The notes below the pieces were generated by a model. The model was not told where the DNA came from. It did not search any database and saw nothing but the letters and a program-made list of their open reading frames with translations. The position numbers and the translations under genes were made by a program. Below, piece by piece: positions 12,601 through 25,300 of a stretch of DNA of 64,000 bases (positions are counted from its first letter, which is position 1; each line of letters starts with the position of its first letter). Source of the DNA: Nymphaea colorata (taxonomy: Eukaryota > Streptophyta > Magnoliopsida > Nymphaeales > Nymphaeaceae); contig NC_045145.1 of assembly GCF_008831285.2 (NCBI RefSeq), forward strand, positions 6,818,802 to 6,882,801, given 5' to 3'.

Positions 12601-15600
12601 GAGCAATGTATTAAAAATTACCTTTAATATAAAGTGAGATGTTTAGGTTCAAATACTAAACCTGTGGGTTCCCAGCCTTAAAGAAGACCAATAGGATTTT
12701 TCAGGTATGATAAATAAGAGAAGTATTTTTTGCATATTCTTTCGCCGTGAGTTCAACCAAGTCAAGCCTCCATAGCTCAAGGTCAACTCATTTATGAAAG
12801 AGTAGAATTTGAGTTGATTTTTACCGAGCGAATTAGAGTCAAACCAAGTTGGCTCAACTCGTTGAACAACCTTACTGACATATTCATTTGTTCCTATACT
12901 TTTTGTTAATTTTTAATCAAAAACATATAATTAAATGAGAGGGGCATATACCTATATTAAATTTTTCAGTCAGGAATTGGTACACCTAATGTTTATTTAC
13001 TTATAGTCCATCCAATTAACCAATGAGATGAAATGATCTGTAAATATCCGACAAGGATCATTATATGAGTTAAAACCATTTGGTGTTTACTATTTATTTT
13101 CATGAATAAAAAAGAATGAGCCAAAATAAATTCAGATTATTCTTATTAATTTGATTTAGAAGTTATTTAAAAAGAAAATTTAATATTTCTTTTGGAGCCA
13201 TTTTTTATTCATTTAAACAACCATGTATTTCACCTTGTTTGTTAAACTTTTATTATAAATATAGTCATAAGAAGAGTGGCAAAAACCCACAATATTATTG
13301 ATGATTCTAACAACTATCACAGCTTTAAAAGTTCAAAAAATTAATAGGATTTGAAAATATTCATAAATAATGAAAATAAAAATGACTTTAGAAAATGTTC
13401 GACAATGTAAAAAATTATTGTTTATCTTCTTTTGTTATTTAATTATTTTTTTTTACAAATTATAAGTTCTTATTTTAATTTGTTTATATTTTCTAGTACA
13501 AATGGTTTGCTACAAAACCTGTGTTTCACAAGGATATTTTCATCCATATCTCTTTACTCATTTCAAGTAACAAATTCATTATAATACAATGAACAAACAT
13601 CAAATCATACCAAATTTTTTGAATTACTTTCAGTTATTTGGTTTATATTTGAAAATTTATTAAGTACTACATGTTCTCTCTATCAAATTCTTTTGCAAGT
13701 GCATATTTAATAAAACTTTACTTGTGATATAATATTGAATATGGTAATTAACAAAAGTTGGATGTCTTTATTTATTATCAATAAGCTACAAAGAAAAGCT
13801 CTATATATAGAACATGTAAACAAACAGTTGCAATATTAAACAATAATAGAAAAATTATGTTGAATTTGATGAACTTGGTCATATGTTGCACAAAAACATA
13901 GAAAAATCATGCAAATATATAATGTCTTTAGGCTCTTGTTTTATATTTTGGGTAAACGTTAACTTCTCCACCTCCACCATAGTCTAAGCACCAAAACCAG
14001 CAGCTTTTATTCTAATGACTATTATTCAATTCAGAAATATATTTATGTAGAATTATATAGTCTTCTAAGGCTTCATTTTTTTTTTGTTTTTGTAGCAGCA
14101 TGCTCAAAACACTGGAGAGGTATCAAAAGTGCAATTACGGATCAATAGAAGCTACCGTGCCATCTCGAGAGACGCAGGTTAATCTTATCTAGACATCCAT
14201 TTACCATGATGCAATATATAATTCATGATATTCACGTTATGTTGTCATTTTCATTGGCAATATTGTATCTACAACTTGTTTGATGGCTAATAAAATCATG
14301 TCCATAATTAAAGCTAATAATTTGATTGGTCTCAGAAAACATTAAAATGACTGTTTTGATTTCATATGCATTTTTTAAGTGGTATTTTTTAGAAAAGCTA
14401 CCTTTAATAAGCTCTAAACGTATAGATAGTAAAATTTGATTGTGGTGCACATTTTTTTCGAGTCATAGTTATGTTATTAAAAGAAATATTATGTACAACA
14501 GAAAGCCAACGAGCATTTACCTCAACCATTGTTTACTTTGTTTTAAAATGCTCTCAATTAAATTTTATTCTCTTTTACGCACTTACGATGAATAGGGCAT
14601 AACAAAACATAAACAGAAAAAAAACACATATTTCTTTCCCAAGAATAAAACATCATGACTTTAACAATAAAATTATGAACTTCTATTAATTTAACGATTT
14701 AGCTATGATTAAAACATTAAGAGTTCGGATTTCTGTGACGATGGACCTTTTATATTATCGTCAATCGAGTAAGATCTCATTGGAGAAAAAGGATGGCACC
14801 AACTTTGGCCCTGAAAATACTTATGGGTTTAGAAATCAACGGTCTTAGGTTTCTTCAAAGTGGTAAAATCTGATTTACACTTTTTTCTTTTTTTGTTCAT
14901 ACATTTTTTTAACGTTCCAACCGCATCTTTACGTTTGAGTTTGAGTTCTCAAAAGAGCTGGTAGAACGGCTGGACCCATCAGATGGTCACATACTTGGAC
15001 AGTGTATATATATACATGAATGACCAAGATCTTGTCTTGAAGACAAAAACTTATTGTACATGATAATGATGTTGCCATATAACGTTACAATGTTTGAATG
15101 TGTTCATCTTAATTATTCATTTATCCACATTCTTAATCTTTGATATCTGTGGCCATGATGTAAAAGGATTGCTTTTCTGCGTCTATATGTGCATATAAGA
15201 AAAATTAGAGTTCAATATTTGCACGTGTAGGGTTTTTTTTTGGTTTATTACGAAATCTACCTTCTTTGTGCTTCACAGCAACTCTATGCCTCCAAGAAGG
15301 AAATTATATCAGACAACTGCGCAGTTTTAGGCTGACCAGTCCTTAATCAAAAATCCAATTAAAACCAATCTGTGTTGCATCCCAAGGATGAAGCCAATGG
15401 AACACTATAGACAAACCAATGGCTAAATTTCAGGTCTGTTTGTCGTGGAAAATCTAAAACTTACCCTTCATTTTCTTCTCTTGCTGTAATGAAAATGTCG
15501 TGTTTTGCTTTCCTGTGATGATCACAGGCCATGCAATGCTATCACATTCACTACATGGGGACTTTTTTTGTCAAAGTTTTTGATCTTCAACGCCATTTAT

Positions 15601-18600
15601 AGAGTTTATTTTTACACTTGTTCTAACTATTTGCAAAGTTTGGTTTATCATGGGATTTTGGTCAAAAATTTGTGCTGATTTGAGTCTTTATACAAGGTTG
15701 AATGCATGTCACGAATTATTTACCATGGAACAAAAGTGGAAAAGTTCCAATGTTTGTATCCAATAAATAAAAATGAACAAACGAAAGCCACAAACTTTGT
15801 GTATATCTTGCTGGTCTGTTCTGAAAATTTGTGCAATATGTTCTGGCAAGCAGAGCAGCTATCAAGAGTACCTGAAGCTTAAGTCCAAGGTAGAGGCACT
15901 GCAACGCTCACAAAGGTGCGAATCTTACCATCCTTTTGTACCTTAATATTTATTTGTTCCCTCCTGTTTACAATTTTATATCAGGCCACCCTTTCCGTTG
16001 AATTTCTTCCACACAGTCCTTGTCTATAAACTTTCTAGATGTCAAACATAAAGGAGGTTAATTACATTTGGGCATCTGAGTGAAGGAAACAGAAAGCAGC
16101 TGTAATACAAAAAGCTTCTTAGAGAAAAGATTGTCATTTATTTACTTGATAAGGACCTCAATCATAAGATGAATGGTCTTTTTTCTTTTTCTTTTTTTCT
16201 TTTAATTCTGCTTTCTTGACAAGCATTCTTTCTTTTTTTTTTTCCGCTTCGCAATCAATTTTCATGATATCAAGCGTTAGAATGGAAACTCGATTGCAGC
16301 TTCCGAGCAATCAATATTTATTCTTGTTGAATTTTCCATTTTCTATATGATCTTTGGATACCTTGCCATTCCCCCATTCAAGAATTGTTTTCTAAGCTCT
16401 GACATGCTCATATTTTTGTGGCATGGCATGTAGGAACCTTCTCGGTGAAGATCTGGGTCCGCTCAACTCGAAGGAGCTTGAACAGCTCGAACAACAGCTA
16501 GAGGTTTCATTGAAGCATGTTAGATCAACAAAGGTAGGTTACTAGTTTATTGGTGATACTCTAAAGGCTAAGATTTCCTTTTCTTATATTATCACTATTC
16601 AATTTGTCATGGCTTAAACAGTAAAACTTGGTGGCACACACGCAACTATTGAATCCATTTCCACGTTGGTTTCCTTTTAGCATTGGTGGTCTATGAACGT
16701 CTTATTCTGCACTTGTAGCAACAATGGCAATTACAGTGAAAAAGCAAAAAATTTGATAAAAAGAAAAACTTGAGTGCCTACATGGCAATACTATGCTACA
16801 TGAACGATGGCCTTTTTGAGCTCTGTCCAATCACAGCTACCTCATGCAATGCATTGGGCAGGTATGATTAAACACAGTGGTCAATGAAATGCATTGGGAA
16901 GTGTGCATGAGAGGTTTTTTTTTTCGTGGTCCAAAACCGGACGGAGAAATCCACAAATTATATATATATATATAGTGTATAACACTGAAACCCATAGGCA
17001 GAAGATTGAGATGAGCACCTTTGTTTTGCTCTGTCAAGCTTATGGATTAAGGCCTCAACTTTTTGAAGAATGCATGGCTTTATCTCATGCAGTAGGTGCG
17101 AGCAATGAAGGTCGCCAATTTCATAAAACATCAAAAGGTGTAAATTAATCAAAAGAGTGGCGTTCGTACTTTCTGTTTTTCTGGGCTAACCTCTAGGGTT
17201 TCGTCACCTAGAGTTGGAAAAAACAAGAAAGAGAAAAAACTGTTTTAAAATAGTTACGATGGAAAATGAAGTTTGAACTTCAAGATCTTGGGGTTTCAAC
17301 TGTTAAGCATGGAGCACCTCATCCTCCTCTTCTACAAACGAGAATGTCTTCACTCACAAGTAAAATCTTCCTAGAGGTATAAATGAACTTAAGAATGGAA
17401 TGTGCCACTTGAATATAAAGGCGATATTGTGTTTGAGAAATCATGCCTATCTGAGGTGCCAATGGAACGGCTAACCATTAAGGGCATCTTTTGTCGGTCT
17501 TTGTACTGCGTAACATACCACCAGATACAGCATTCTCCTTCGGATTCAGTTTGTAGTTCCAAACCAAATCTGTGGCATTTTGGATCTGACGAGAGGCTTA
17601 CAGAATGAGAGGGTCTCTGGTTGTTGTTTTTGCCCATCAACTGTGAATCTGAAACTGGAACTGATCAGACATAGGACATGATGCACACAAACGCAGTCTC
17701 CCTCTCCCTTTCTCTGTTTGGTAATGTTGAGAATTCTTTTTTTTTTTTGCTCTCTCCCTCTCTCTTCCTCTCACACAAAGAGACACAGAATGACAGACAA
17801 ACACAGGTGAGTAGAGAAACTTTGCAGTGAACTCTACGAACATATGAGAGGCTTAGAGTAGGCTAAGGGCCGCTTTCTGACGCAGTTTTAGACTTCTCCG
17901 ACTGAAGAATGAGAGGTCATGAAGGCACACTCGGCACATGCCATTGCATAGTAAGAGTGAATAAGAGCAGATGAAGTCCATCTGCAAAGCAAATTTGCTT
18001 CTTCCAGTTGATGACTACAAGTCATTATTATTATTGTTGCAATGCTTTTATGACACCACTAACTTCTTAAAGTTTGGGCATCAAATGCATATTACCATCC
18101 TGAACTCATGCAATTAAACTGTGCTCAACTCGTCATGCAGACACAATTCATGCTTGATCAACTCTCCGACCTTAAGAGAAAGGTAATGTGGTTCTTCCCT
18201 CCTAAATGATAAGAATATCATGTTTGTTTCTCTGCTGTTTGTTTTCCTGCTTGCTTTGATCATAAGAGGCAAAAATACAATCCAGGAGCAAATGCTGCAA
18301 GAAGCTAACAGGGCGTTAGTAAGAAAGGTATGTTCACTCGAAAATGATATAAGAGCATTCATTTCTAGTTAACATGAGCACCCACATGCTGTTTCTTCAA
18401 GAAAATTTTGGTCTTAGAAAGTTTAGACCTAGTCAAGTATGGGATATAACAAATCAGTATATTTTACTTCAGTAGCAGTGATGCATGGGGATCACTATGG
18501 GTCCTAAGGAAGCAGTCAATGTTGCTTTCACTTAAACACAATAAGAGAACAGGCATCAACTTGGGAAACCATAAGGGCAGGGATGTAGTTTTGTTGACTC

Positions 18601-19648
18601 TTAGTAGCCACTTTACTGGAATCAAAAGCTGGTGAATCCGTCAAAGATCTAGATAGATTGTAGCTCGTACAAGCAAATTTGAAATAATCAACTGTGGGGT
18701 GTGTGTGCATGTGCATCCAAGCAAATGTCGCTTGACTGTTCATGTTGCCCATTACAAATTAACTGAGAAAAATGTGACTGCACTGTGTGTAGCTTGACGG
18801 ATCGGGGACGGCAAATCATCACCAACTTTCATGGGATAACAGTGGGCAGCACATGCAGTATGGCCGGCACTCTGGTCCCCAGAATGACGCATTTTACCAA
18901 CCTTTGGAATGTGATTCGACTCTTCAGATTGGGTAAGATCTTGCAAAGAACAGAATGTTTGACTTCCCTTTTCCTTTTCTGGGGTTCGATTCATGAATAA
19001 GTAAATGTGGGCCACGGTTCATATATCTTCTTTGCTTGCAACCAGTGCACATAAAGTTAGATTGCGGCAGGACTTGTTCTAATTCTAGTGATACTGATAA
19101 CAATATTTAAGAGGCCATTGCTTCCGTTCCATTCAACTGTATCAAGCTCGAAGCCTAACCTGAATGATGTATAGCTTCATTATCTTCGGCTCACGTTATC
19201 TCTTACTACAATAGAACAACAATCAAACGCGTTACTTGTCCAGAAGACCTCTGCTCATTTACTAAGTTAAGCATAAGCATTGTCCGGAACTAGGTCGAAG
19301 CTGTTTGTAATCCCAGGAGGACAAGAGTGGTCTTCAAGTATTCTATATATGTAGTGAGTGGCTCTTCCTATCAGGAGAGACTGGAACATTTTGGTCCAAC
19401 AACATGTGTTGAAAACTGCGCATGATGGTAGATGAGACCAATTTTCTTCTTCTTCTTCTTCTTCTCTTAATGAGATAAGATAAAATTTATTTTTAATGAT
19501 AAATTGGTAGCAAATATCATTCTTTCTATAATTACCGAAAAATTAACTACATAAAGTTCTTTCCTTTTTCCCAATCATTGCTTACTGTTCAACCCAAAAT
19601 AGATATTGAGTATTATTTTGTCAATTAGTGTTAGTTTTCTGGAATGCA

Positions 19649-19687
<39 letters not shown>

Positions 19688-19866
19688 ACACACACACAAA
19701 TAGAGAAGCTGAAATCCTTTGGTCATCTTGAGGTCTATCCAATCGCAGATGTCAGATGCATCAGGTGGATGTGATTACACACATTGTCTAATGTAATGCA
19801 TCAGGCAGTATGCTGTGAGAGCTTGGATGATGTTTCCATCCAAACCAAGATGGAGAATCCACAAAT

Positions 19867-19914
<48 letters not shown>

Positions 19915-20609
19915 TAGGATTTGTGGATTTCTCCATCTTGGTAATATTTTTGAAGCCCAACATGTTGACAAGTCATTAAAAGTCTAGTTTTAGTAGGCTT
20001 CTAGCTAGTAAATAAATAATGCACACACTTATAGGCTCAAATTGCACACTGACATCCTCCACTCTACCTTTGATAAGAGTAAAAATTAAAGTATAATCAA
20101 TTGCACACCAACGTAGAGATACACTCAAATCGGGCAAGAAGAGGTCACATATAAGCATAAGCTTCATAACCACAAGTGTCAACGCACGGCATATATACCA
20201 TAATTGTGTATAACAATGCACTACACACACACGCACATAAAGATAATGACTTACAATTATGGATACATTGTGCTTTTGAGTTGACAATGCTCTCTTTCTC
20301 TCTCTCACACACACACACACACAAAGTCCATAGAAGAGCAAGATTTGGTGGCACGGGCATGTACATGGGGGATACAGAGCAGACTTGTTATATAATGGAC
20401 ATTTTGAATGAATGGGTGCATACTATATGCTTTGTTTGTGATATTTATGCGTCTGTTTTGGACATGCATCTCTTAAGCGGAGCATGCACGTCCATGTCTT
20501 AACGATCCTGATAAATGTGCGCAGGTACAATCCATCTGGACAAGAGCAGATTACCATTGCAGCACCTCCTCAGAATGTGAATGGCTTTGTCCCTCCGTGG
20601 CTAGTATGA
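6234..20609 (+). CDS. SEP1-like: SEPALLATA/AGL2-type MIKC MADS-box transcription factor (8 exons, 244 aa)
   Basis: Nuclear DNA-binding factor expected to bind CArG boxes and bridge floral MADS tetramers. Exons read from the sequence: 6234-6418, 14099-14177, 15854-15915, 16434-16533, 18141-18182, 18286-18327, 18793-18932, 20525-20609 (stop TGA). All introns are GT-AG, and the first six exon lengths (185, 79, 62, 100, 42, 42 nt) are the usual AGL2-clade values. The MADS domain (aa 1-61) starts [20 protein letters not shown]; the I region (about 62-88) contains [17 protein letters not shown]; the K domain (about 89-170) contains [20 protein letters not shown] and [19 protein letters not shown]. 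The C-terminus has a SEP I-like motif (LQIGYNP) and a SEP II-like end (NGFVPPWLV). The ATG opens the canonical MADS domain. Linkage to an AP1/FUL gene favours the SEP1/2/4 (LOFSEP) branch over SEP3, but a tree is needed. The splicing is inferred from the DNA only. Confidence 0.95.
8354..8397. repeat. (GA)n microsatellite
   Basis: GA run of over 40 bp in SEP-like intron 1, preceded by imperfect GAGAGA clusters from 8310. A possible GAGA-factor (BBR/BPC) binding platform by motif alone. Confidence 0.95.
9581..9651. repeat. Compound (GT)n(TA)n(GA)n microsatellite
   Basis: GT run from 9581 to about 9626, a short TATATA, then GA to about 9651. Confidence 0.95.
12420..12875. mobile_element. hAT-like MITE in SEP-like intron 1
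   Basis: The left end GGGTTGTTCACGAGCTGAG is mirrored by the right end CTCAACTCGTTGAACAACC, giving imperfect terminal inverted repeats. The flanks GGACATAT (12412-12419) and TGACATAT (12876-12883) form a near-perfect 8-bp target-site duplication, as expected for hAT elements. The interior is rich in GCTCGG / CAAGCTC repeats (12450-12610). It has no transposase ORF, so it is non-autonomous and old. Confidence 0.6.
14178..15853 (+). other. SEP-like gene intron 2
   Basis: GT-AG intron of 1,676 bp between the CAG-ending exon 2 and the exon beginning [12 protein letters not shown]-rich. I see no recognisable repeat or gene inside it. Confidence 0.85.
15916..16433 (+). other. SEP-like gene intron 3
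   Basis: A 518-bp GT-AG intron splitting the Arg codon of QR|NLLGED. Contains pyrimidine-rich tracts near 16180-16250; nothing else seen. Confidence 0.85.
16534..18140 (+). other. SEP-like gene intron 4 with a dispersed-repeat copy
   Basis: A 1,607-bp intron. It holds copy A of a repeat family at about 16822-16977 (core ATGCAATGCATTGGGCAG, ending in a short TA run) that recurs in intron 7 and in AP1/FUL intron 1. A CT-rich stretch lies near 17698-17770. Small ORFs on both strands here show no protein similarity I recognise. Confidence 0.8.
16822..16977. repeat. Dispersed repeat copy A (ATGCAATGCATTGGG family)
   Basis: Shares with 19736-19880 the ordered blocks TCCAATC.CAG, a GATTA.ACACA block, AATGCAT..GG.AGT, TGAGAG, and a final GGAGAA.TCCACAAAT running into TATATA. 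The order is conserved although the sequences have diverged. Likely an old non-autonomous element that ends in or inserts next to TA repeats. Confidence 0.45.
18183..18792 (+). other. SEP-like gene introns 5 and 6
   Basis: Intron 5 is 18183-18285 and intron 6 is 18328-18792, separated by the 42-nt exon encoding [14 protein letters not shown]. Both are GT-AG. No further features seen. Confidence 0.85.
19654..19684. repeat. (CT)n microsatellite
   Basis: CT run in SEP-like intron 7, followed by a CACACA stretch. Confidence 0.9.
19736..19880. repeat. Dispersed repeat copy B (same family as 16822-16977)
   Basis: Contains TAATGCATCAGGCAGTATGC, TGTGAGAG and GGAGAATCCACAAATCC in the same order as the intron-4 copy, then runs into a TA tract. 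The last part is also the left arm of the hairpin described separately. Confidence 0.45.
19845..19941. repeat. Inverted repeat (about 26 bp arms) around a (TA)n loop
   Basis: Left arm 19845-19870 (starts CCAAGATGGAGA, continues ATCCACAAATCCTA) is the reverse complement of right arm 19915-19941 (TAGGATTTGTGGATTTCTCC then ATCTTGG), with one extra base in the right arm. About 44 bp of mainly TA separates them, and the loop itself is self-complementary. It could form a long hairpin in DNA or in the intron RNA. Confidence 0.85.
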
Positions 20610-21957
20610 AAATCTCACCTCAAACTTATGAAAACTATGTGTAATTTTTCAAAACTCTGATCATGGACTGCTAGTGCTTTGCATTTAAAGTGCAACGCAT
20701 TCGACAGTAACCATAAAACTCCATGCTCTCCTTTTGGCTTGTAAGATCCTATAGCAACTTAAATTTGAGCAGGTTGTACTCAAATTCTAAAACCATAATA
20801 ATATTATGGTGACCATAGTCTATACAACACTTTGGTCGAAGCTTACTAGTTTTCCTTTTTGTCATTTTCGTAGTATGTAAATTTCATATGTTATTTTATT
20901 TTCAGTACTTCCCCTGTGCTTTTGCAAATGAAATAATGACGGGAAGAATCTTTTGGTAAGAAGATGATGCAACTGTCATGGTTTACAAAGGGATATATGT
21001 GAAAGTTTAGGTATTCAAGGACAATTTTGTTTGTGTTATAACATGAGAAAAAACCAAGTGGCCTCAACATATATAAGATCTACTGGATACCCCCTCCCTT
21101 GCTTATAAAAGGAGTCCCATTACCCCTGTAAGTATCAAATAGCCGAGTAGCCTACTCCTGTAGGACACCATTTATCCAAAAGACTGTTTGGGGGTCATTA
21201 TACCCCCGATTGTGCACTGGGTGGTGCGTATAACTAGCTTCGGACTCGATGTCCCATCAGCCTTGCAAGCACAAGCTGAGTATCAAACTCCTGTAAACCT
21301 TCTGTACATAGGTCAGTAGAACTGGTACTAGACCTTTCCTCAAATGTTCAAAGGGCTTGTAAGGTTCCATCTTTCTTTCCACCTATCTGCTTGAGCTTTC
21401 CTTTTTCTTTGCTCTAAGGATTACATCTTTATATTGAAAAAGTGAGTTTTCGAAATAATAGTCCTCTTTTTTCTTTCAGATATTTTAACCGGACTCTTAC
21501 CACTTTGGCAAAAGACATATCCTAGATGTTGGCAGCTGACTTCAACTTTCAAATTCTTCCGCCAACTTGACTGGTTTTTATGCATCCTTTTCTTGGATGC
21601 CAATTATAAAGAGGCTCCATTCATGATTTCTTGCAGTTTAATGTCAAATGTGAAGAGAAGTGTCAAGTGGCCCAAAAATGACATACATACTGAACTTATG
21701 AACTTCAGATATTACTTAATGTTGACTTGGCTCGTGTATATGTCGAGGCTTGATTCCACTTGGTTCAGTCACAAAGTTAAGTTCGTATTGGTCGTAAACA
21801 TCTACTGTTTGCATGACTTCGACCCTTGTCTTCGATGCATGTGAACAAGAACAAAGGTTAAGGAGTTCCTTACCCAATTGATATCATGTGTATAGCCATT
21901 TGATCGTGCCTTCTCCATCCACCTGACAAGTTCATTAGAAGCATGCATGTCTGAAAG
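20610..21957. other. 3' flank of the SEP-like gene
   Basis: 3' UTR and flank. No canonical AATAAA is obvious close to the stop; an AAATAATG lies near 20931. A run of C-rich words with several CCCC clusters lies at about 21085-21210. No gene recognised. Confidence 0.5.
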
Positions 21958-22327
21958 TTAGAGATGTCAATATATCTAATTTGGATCGGATATATGATGA
22001 AATCATTCTAACAAAATTGGATATGAAAAAAAGTTTAATATCTGATGAAAAAAATCAGATTGACTTTGGATTTTGGATCATATTTTAGTTTTAAACAAAT
22101 AGTCTATATGTAATGCTGTTACATTTTGAAAATCGGCGAAACTCGGTTCAAAATTTGGGTTCTGATTCCGATGTGAATGTAAAAATAAGATTTAGATTGT
22201 GGAAAATGATCACGGACTCAGATATGACTTTTCTTATTTGTACTCAAATCTGAATGTGTGAATGCCCCGATAAAGCATATAAAATTAAGAGTATATTTTA
22301 TTTGAACCCGATCAATTGACATTCCTA
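21958..22327. mobile_element. hAT-like non-autonomous element with ATGTCAAT ends
   Basis: The left end TTAGAGATGTCAAT and the right end ATTGACATTCCTAA are near-perfect inverted repeats about 370 bp apart. The interior is rich in GGATCGGAT/TCTGAT-type words, typical of a common plant hAT-derived family. I could not find a clear target-site duplication. Confidence 0.45.
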
Positions 22328-25300
22328 AAGGTCATTTTGGATGAAACAATTACAACTATTGCCCTTTGCCCACAACTGGGAAATCAAGTAAATGAGAGTA
22401 CTTTTAAATGAGCAATAGAGCCTGCAGCAAACTGCAGTTACAATGGAAGCCAATGTATTATCAATTTGGTTGTCTACTCCCAACCTCCATAATTTAATTC
22501 CAATCAAATCTTTTACTTTGTGGTCGGATAAACTGCACTGTCGATAGTGACCTGATGGAGAGTAGGCATATGGTGTACTAGACTGTGCGTCGTTGTGATT
22601 TTGCAAGTAAATAGGGGCTTGTTGAATTCAAGGGCTTTTACTTGAGACTATTACGTATGTTGCTGACTAGCCTATAAACCATCGTTATAAAAGATTAAAC
22701 CAGCCTTGGCAATCAACTAATAGTAAGATCTCTAATTCTTACAGGCAAATTCAACTAGTCTCTGAACTGCCATTGATCCCATGTTTGAAATTGGTTAAAT
22801 TATCCCACCCTTAAAAATTGGTTATAAGAAATAATTATTTCTCTCTCTGAGCTGCCCCTCTAGATCCAGTTGTGCCTCATTGTGCCCCTTAGCCCGAAAG
22901 TTTTGGCTTTGCCACTCCTTTCTCTCTCTCTCCCTCTCTAGTATTCCTCCAAAACCTTGGTAGAAGGAAAACTCAATCTATAATTATGCAACATGTTCTT
23001 ATAAATTAAGCAACCCCGGTGGCAACGAGAACCCGGTGCAAAGATGGAGTTAGAATACAGAATTCTCTTTAGTCAATTGCCATTTTGGTTTTTGGATGAG
23101 CACAAGCCTGTGTAGAGATAAGTTGTCCTGTTATGTGTATTTCCTTTTGAAGGGGAGGAAGGTGGGGATTTTTGGTTCTCAGCCGAATATATAATAGGTT
23201 GAAATACTCCTCCTTATTCGAAAGTAACTTTCCTCATCACAGACATACCCAATACCTCAAAAAGTTTTGGACACCGTTATAAGTATAAATGGAAAACTTC
23301 CAGAATCAACCATTCCTTTCTTTACAAGTGATAGTTCACCTCTTTCCTTTCTCAACTTGAAATATTCCATATTTGTCTTTCAGGCCACCTCAGGTTGGAG
23401 AAAATGTTTCCAAAATTCATTTTTTCACTTGGCTCAGGAGTATGTATTTGCACATTTCGCATCATGAAGGAACTCATGGTGAATAGGCTGGTCTAATTTG
23501 ATTTCATTATATCAATCCATTAGTCTATCTTTTCACCACTTCTCTTATTTCAAATGAAAGAAGTCATCTATGAAAACTCACAACAAAAAGACTAAAAGTC
23601 GTGTTGCCAAATTATGATCCGGAAAACTAAAAACATGTCTGTCTTTTTTCTAAAAGTTGAAACTACCGTGAACAAAATAAAAAATAACTTTGAATGAAAA
23701 AGGAAATGCCCCAAAGTATAATAAATACTCTTTAATCCTTTGCATGTCTTATCTATCTTGTACTGAATTCTAATGGAAAAACTTCATTCTTTTCTTTCAT
23801 GAGACTAGCTGCAAACTCGTGCCTCCGAAAATAATGGACAACGGAAACTTGGAAAGGTAAATGTAGAGCCCTCGATTAATTGGTCTTTTCATGGTAAGTA
23901 CAAAGAGTGATTATAGTACTTTTAACTGCTCTTAAATGTGCACGAAATTAATAAAACTAAAAGACCATGTAGGTACAAATTAATCAGTAATATTCCTTTA
24001 CATGTAGTATGGCTCATGTCAATATGTTTTCTTTTATTTATTTATTTAAATTTTCTCTTATTTAGTATTTGTACATGATGAACTATCATTGCGTAGAGTA
24101 TCATTTCCTTCTGTTTAAATACGATTTTAGTATTGATTCGCCCTGAGATTGATCCCTCTTTGATTTCCTTTTTCAATTTTGTCATATTAATTTAGACTTT
24201 GTACATGACGAACTATCTTTGCGTAGAATATCATTTCCTTCTATTTAAATACAATTTTAGCATTGATTTACCTTATCATTCATCCAAGGTTACAACTCAT
24301 AAATTTTTGACCACTTTGGTGGCTCCGAACGCGTGCTAATTTATGATTTTTTACTACTTTAATGACCCATTTAATACAGGACACGTTAGAAAAAAAAGAA
24401 GAAGAAGAAGAAACATGCTAAAAAATAATCACCACACACGCATGATTGTATTATATCAAACGCAAACATGCTCTCATAATAATCTTGGCGATTCAAAAAT
24501 CATTAAGTTTTTTCTAAAAATGAATGCATATCATAAAAATTGATGCAAATAACTTGACCAAAAGTTCCATACATGGAATCGATGTAAAGGAAAAAAAAAG
24601 GGGGGGAATTCAATAATCTAAAAGCCATCAAGAACTAGTTACAAGTATCAAACCAGACGGACCTGTTAGAAAACACTGAAAAGCAAATTAATGCTAGGAA
24701 CAAGTGTGAAAGAGAACTTGAAATGGCCTTAAAAATGAAGAACCAATTGGAAATTAAACCTTACAAATTAACTGATCATAAAACTCTCTGAACCTGTTCT
24801 TGACAATATGAACAAGTGGCAAAAAGTCATTGAATCAATCAAAGAATCAATGAACCAGCCACAATATGAATGCAGCCATCCTTGGATGGCTCGACGTCTA
24901 TTCATGCATCGAAGAACCAGTTACAGTCCTGTATAAGAACTCTGGAGCTGGTCTTGATAACATACTACCGGTTTGTCAGATCGATAATCCGGTCCAAAAT
25001 CTCTATCAACCGTTCCTTAACTCAGAGATTCGGTTCATATCGTCACCAAGCCGGAAGTGCTGGTTCTGACAGAATCAAATGACTCGGTTCTCGTAAAATT
25101 GCAGCCAAGTCTACTAGTCAAGGATTAAATCCAGTGCCTGACTGGGTACAATGACCGGCCGGATCCAATTCCATAAGTGGATTGCAAACGGAACAGGATC
25201 ATAGATCCCCGACCCGTTTACTTTATTGTTTTAGTGCCAGATCGGGGTAACGGATCCTTGACCAAACGGATGCAGACGTAACAGCAGGGTGTGAACGGCT

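Larger units (their letters stand above)
6419..14098 (+). other. SEP-like gene intron 1 (7.7 kb)
   Basis: Donor AG|GT after codon 61; acceptor CAG before the exon encoding MLKTLERY. First introns of MIKC genes are often long and regulatory. Contents: a CTT/CTTCTT tract near 6536-6565, a (GA)n tract at 8354-8397, (GT)n followed by (GA)n at 9581-9651, and a hAT-like MITE at about 12420-12875. The rest is AT-rich with no recognisable protein-coding sequence; short ORFs such as 7103-7324 (minus) and 10773-10997 (plus) look random. Confidence 0.85.
18933..20524 (+). other. SEP-like gene intron 7 with hairpin and microsatellites
   Basis: A 1,592-bp intron splitting the Gly codon of LQIG|YNP. It contains (CT)n at 19654-19684, repeat copy B at 19736-19880, a long inverted repeat around (TA)n at 19845-19941, and CA/CT-rich tracts near 20221-20330. 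Confidence 0.85.
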
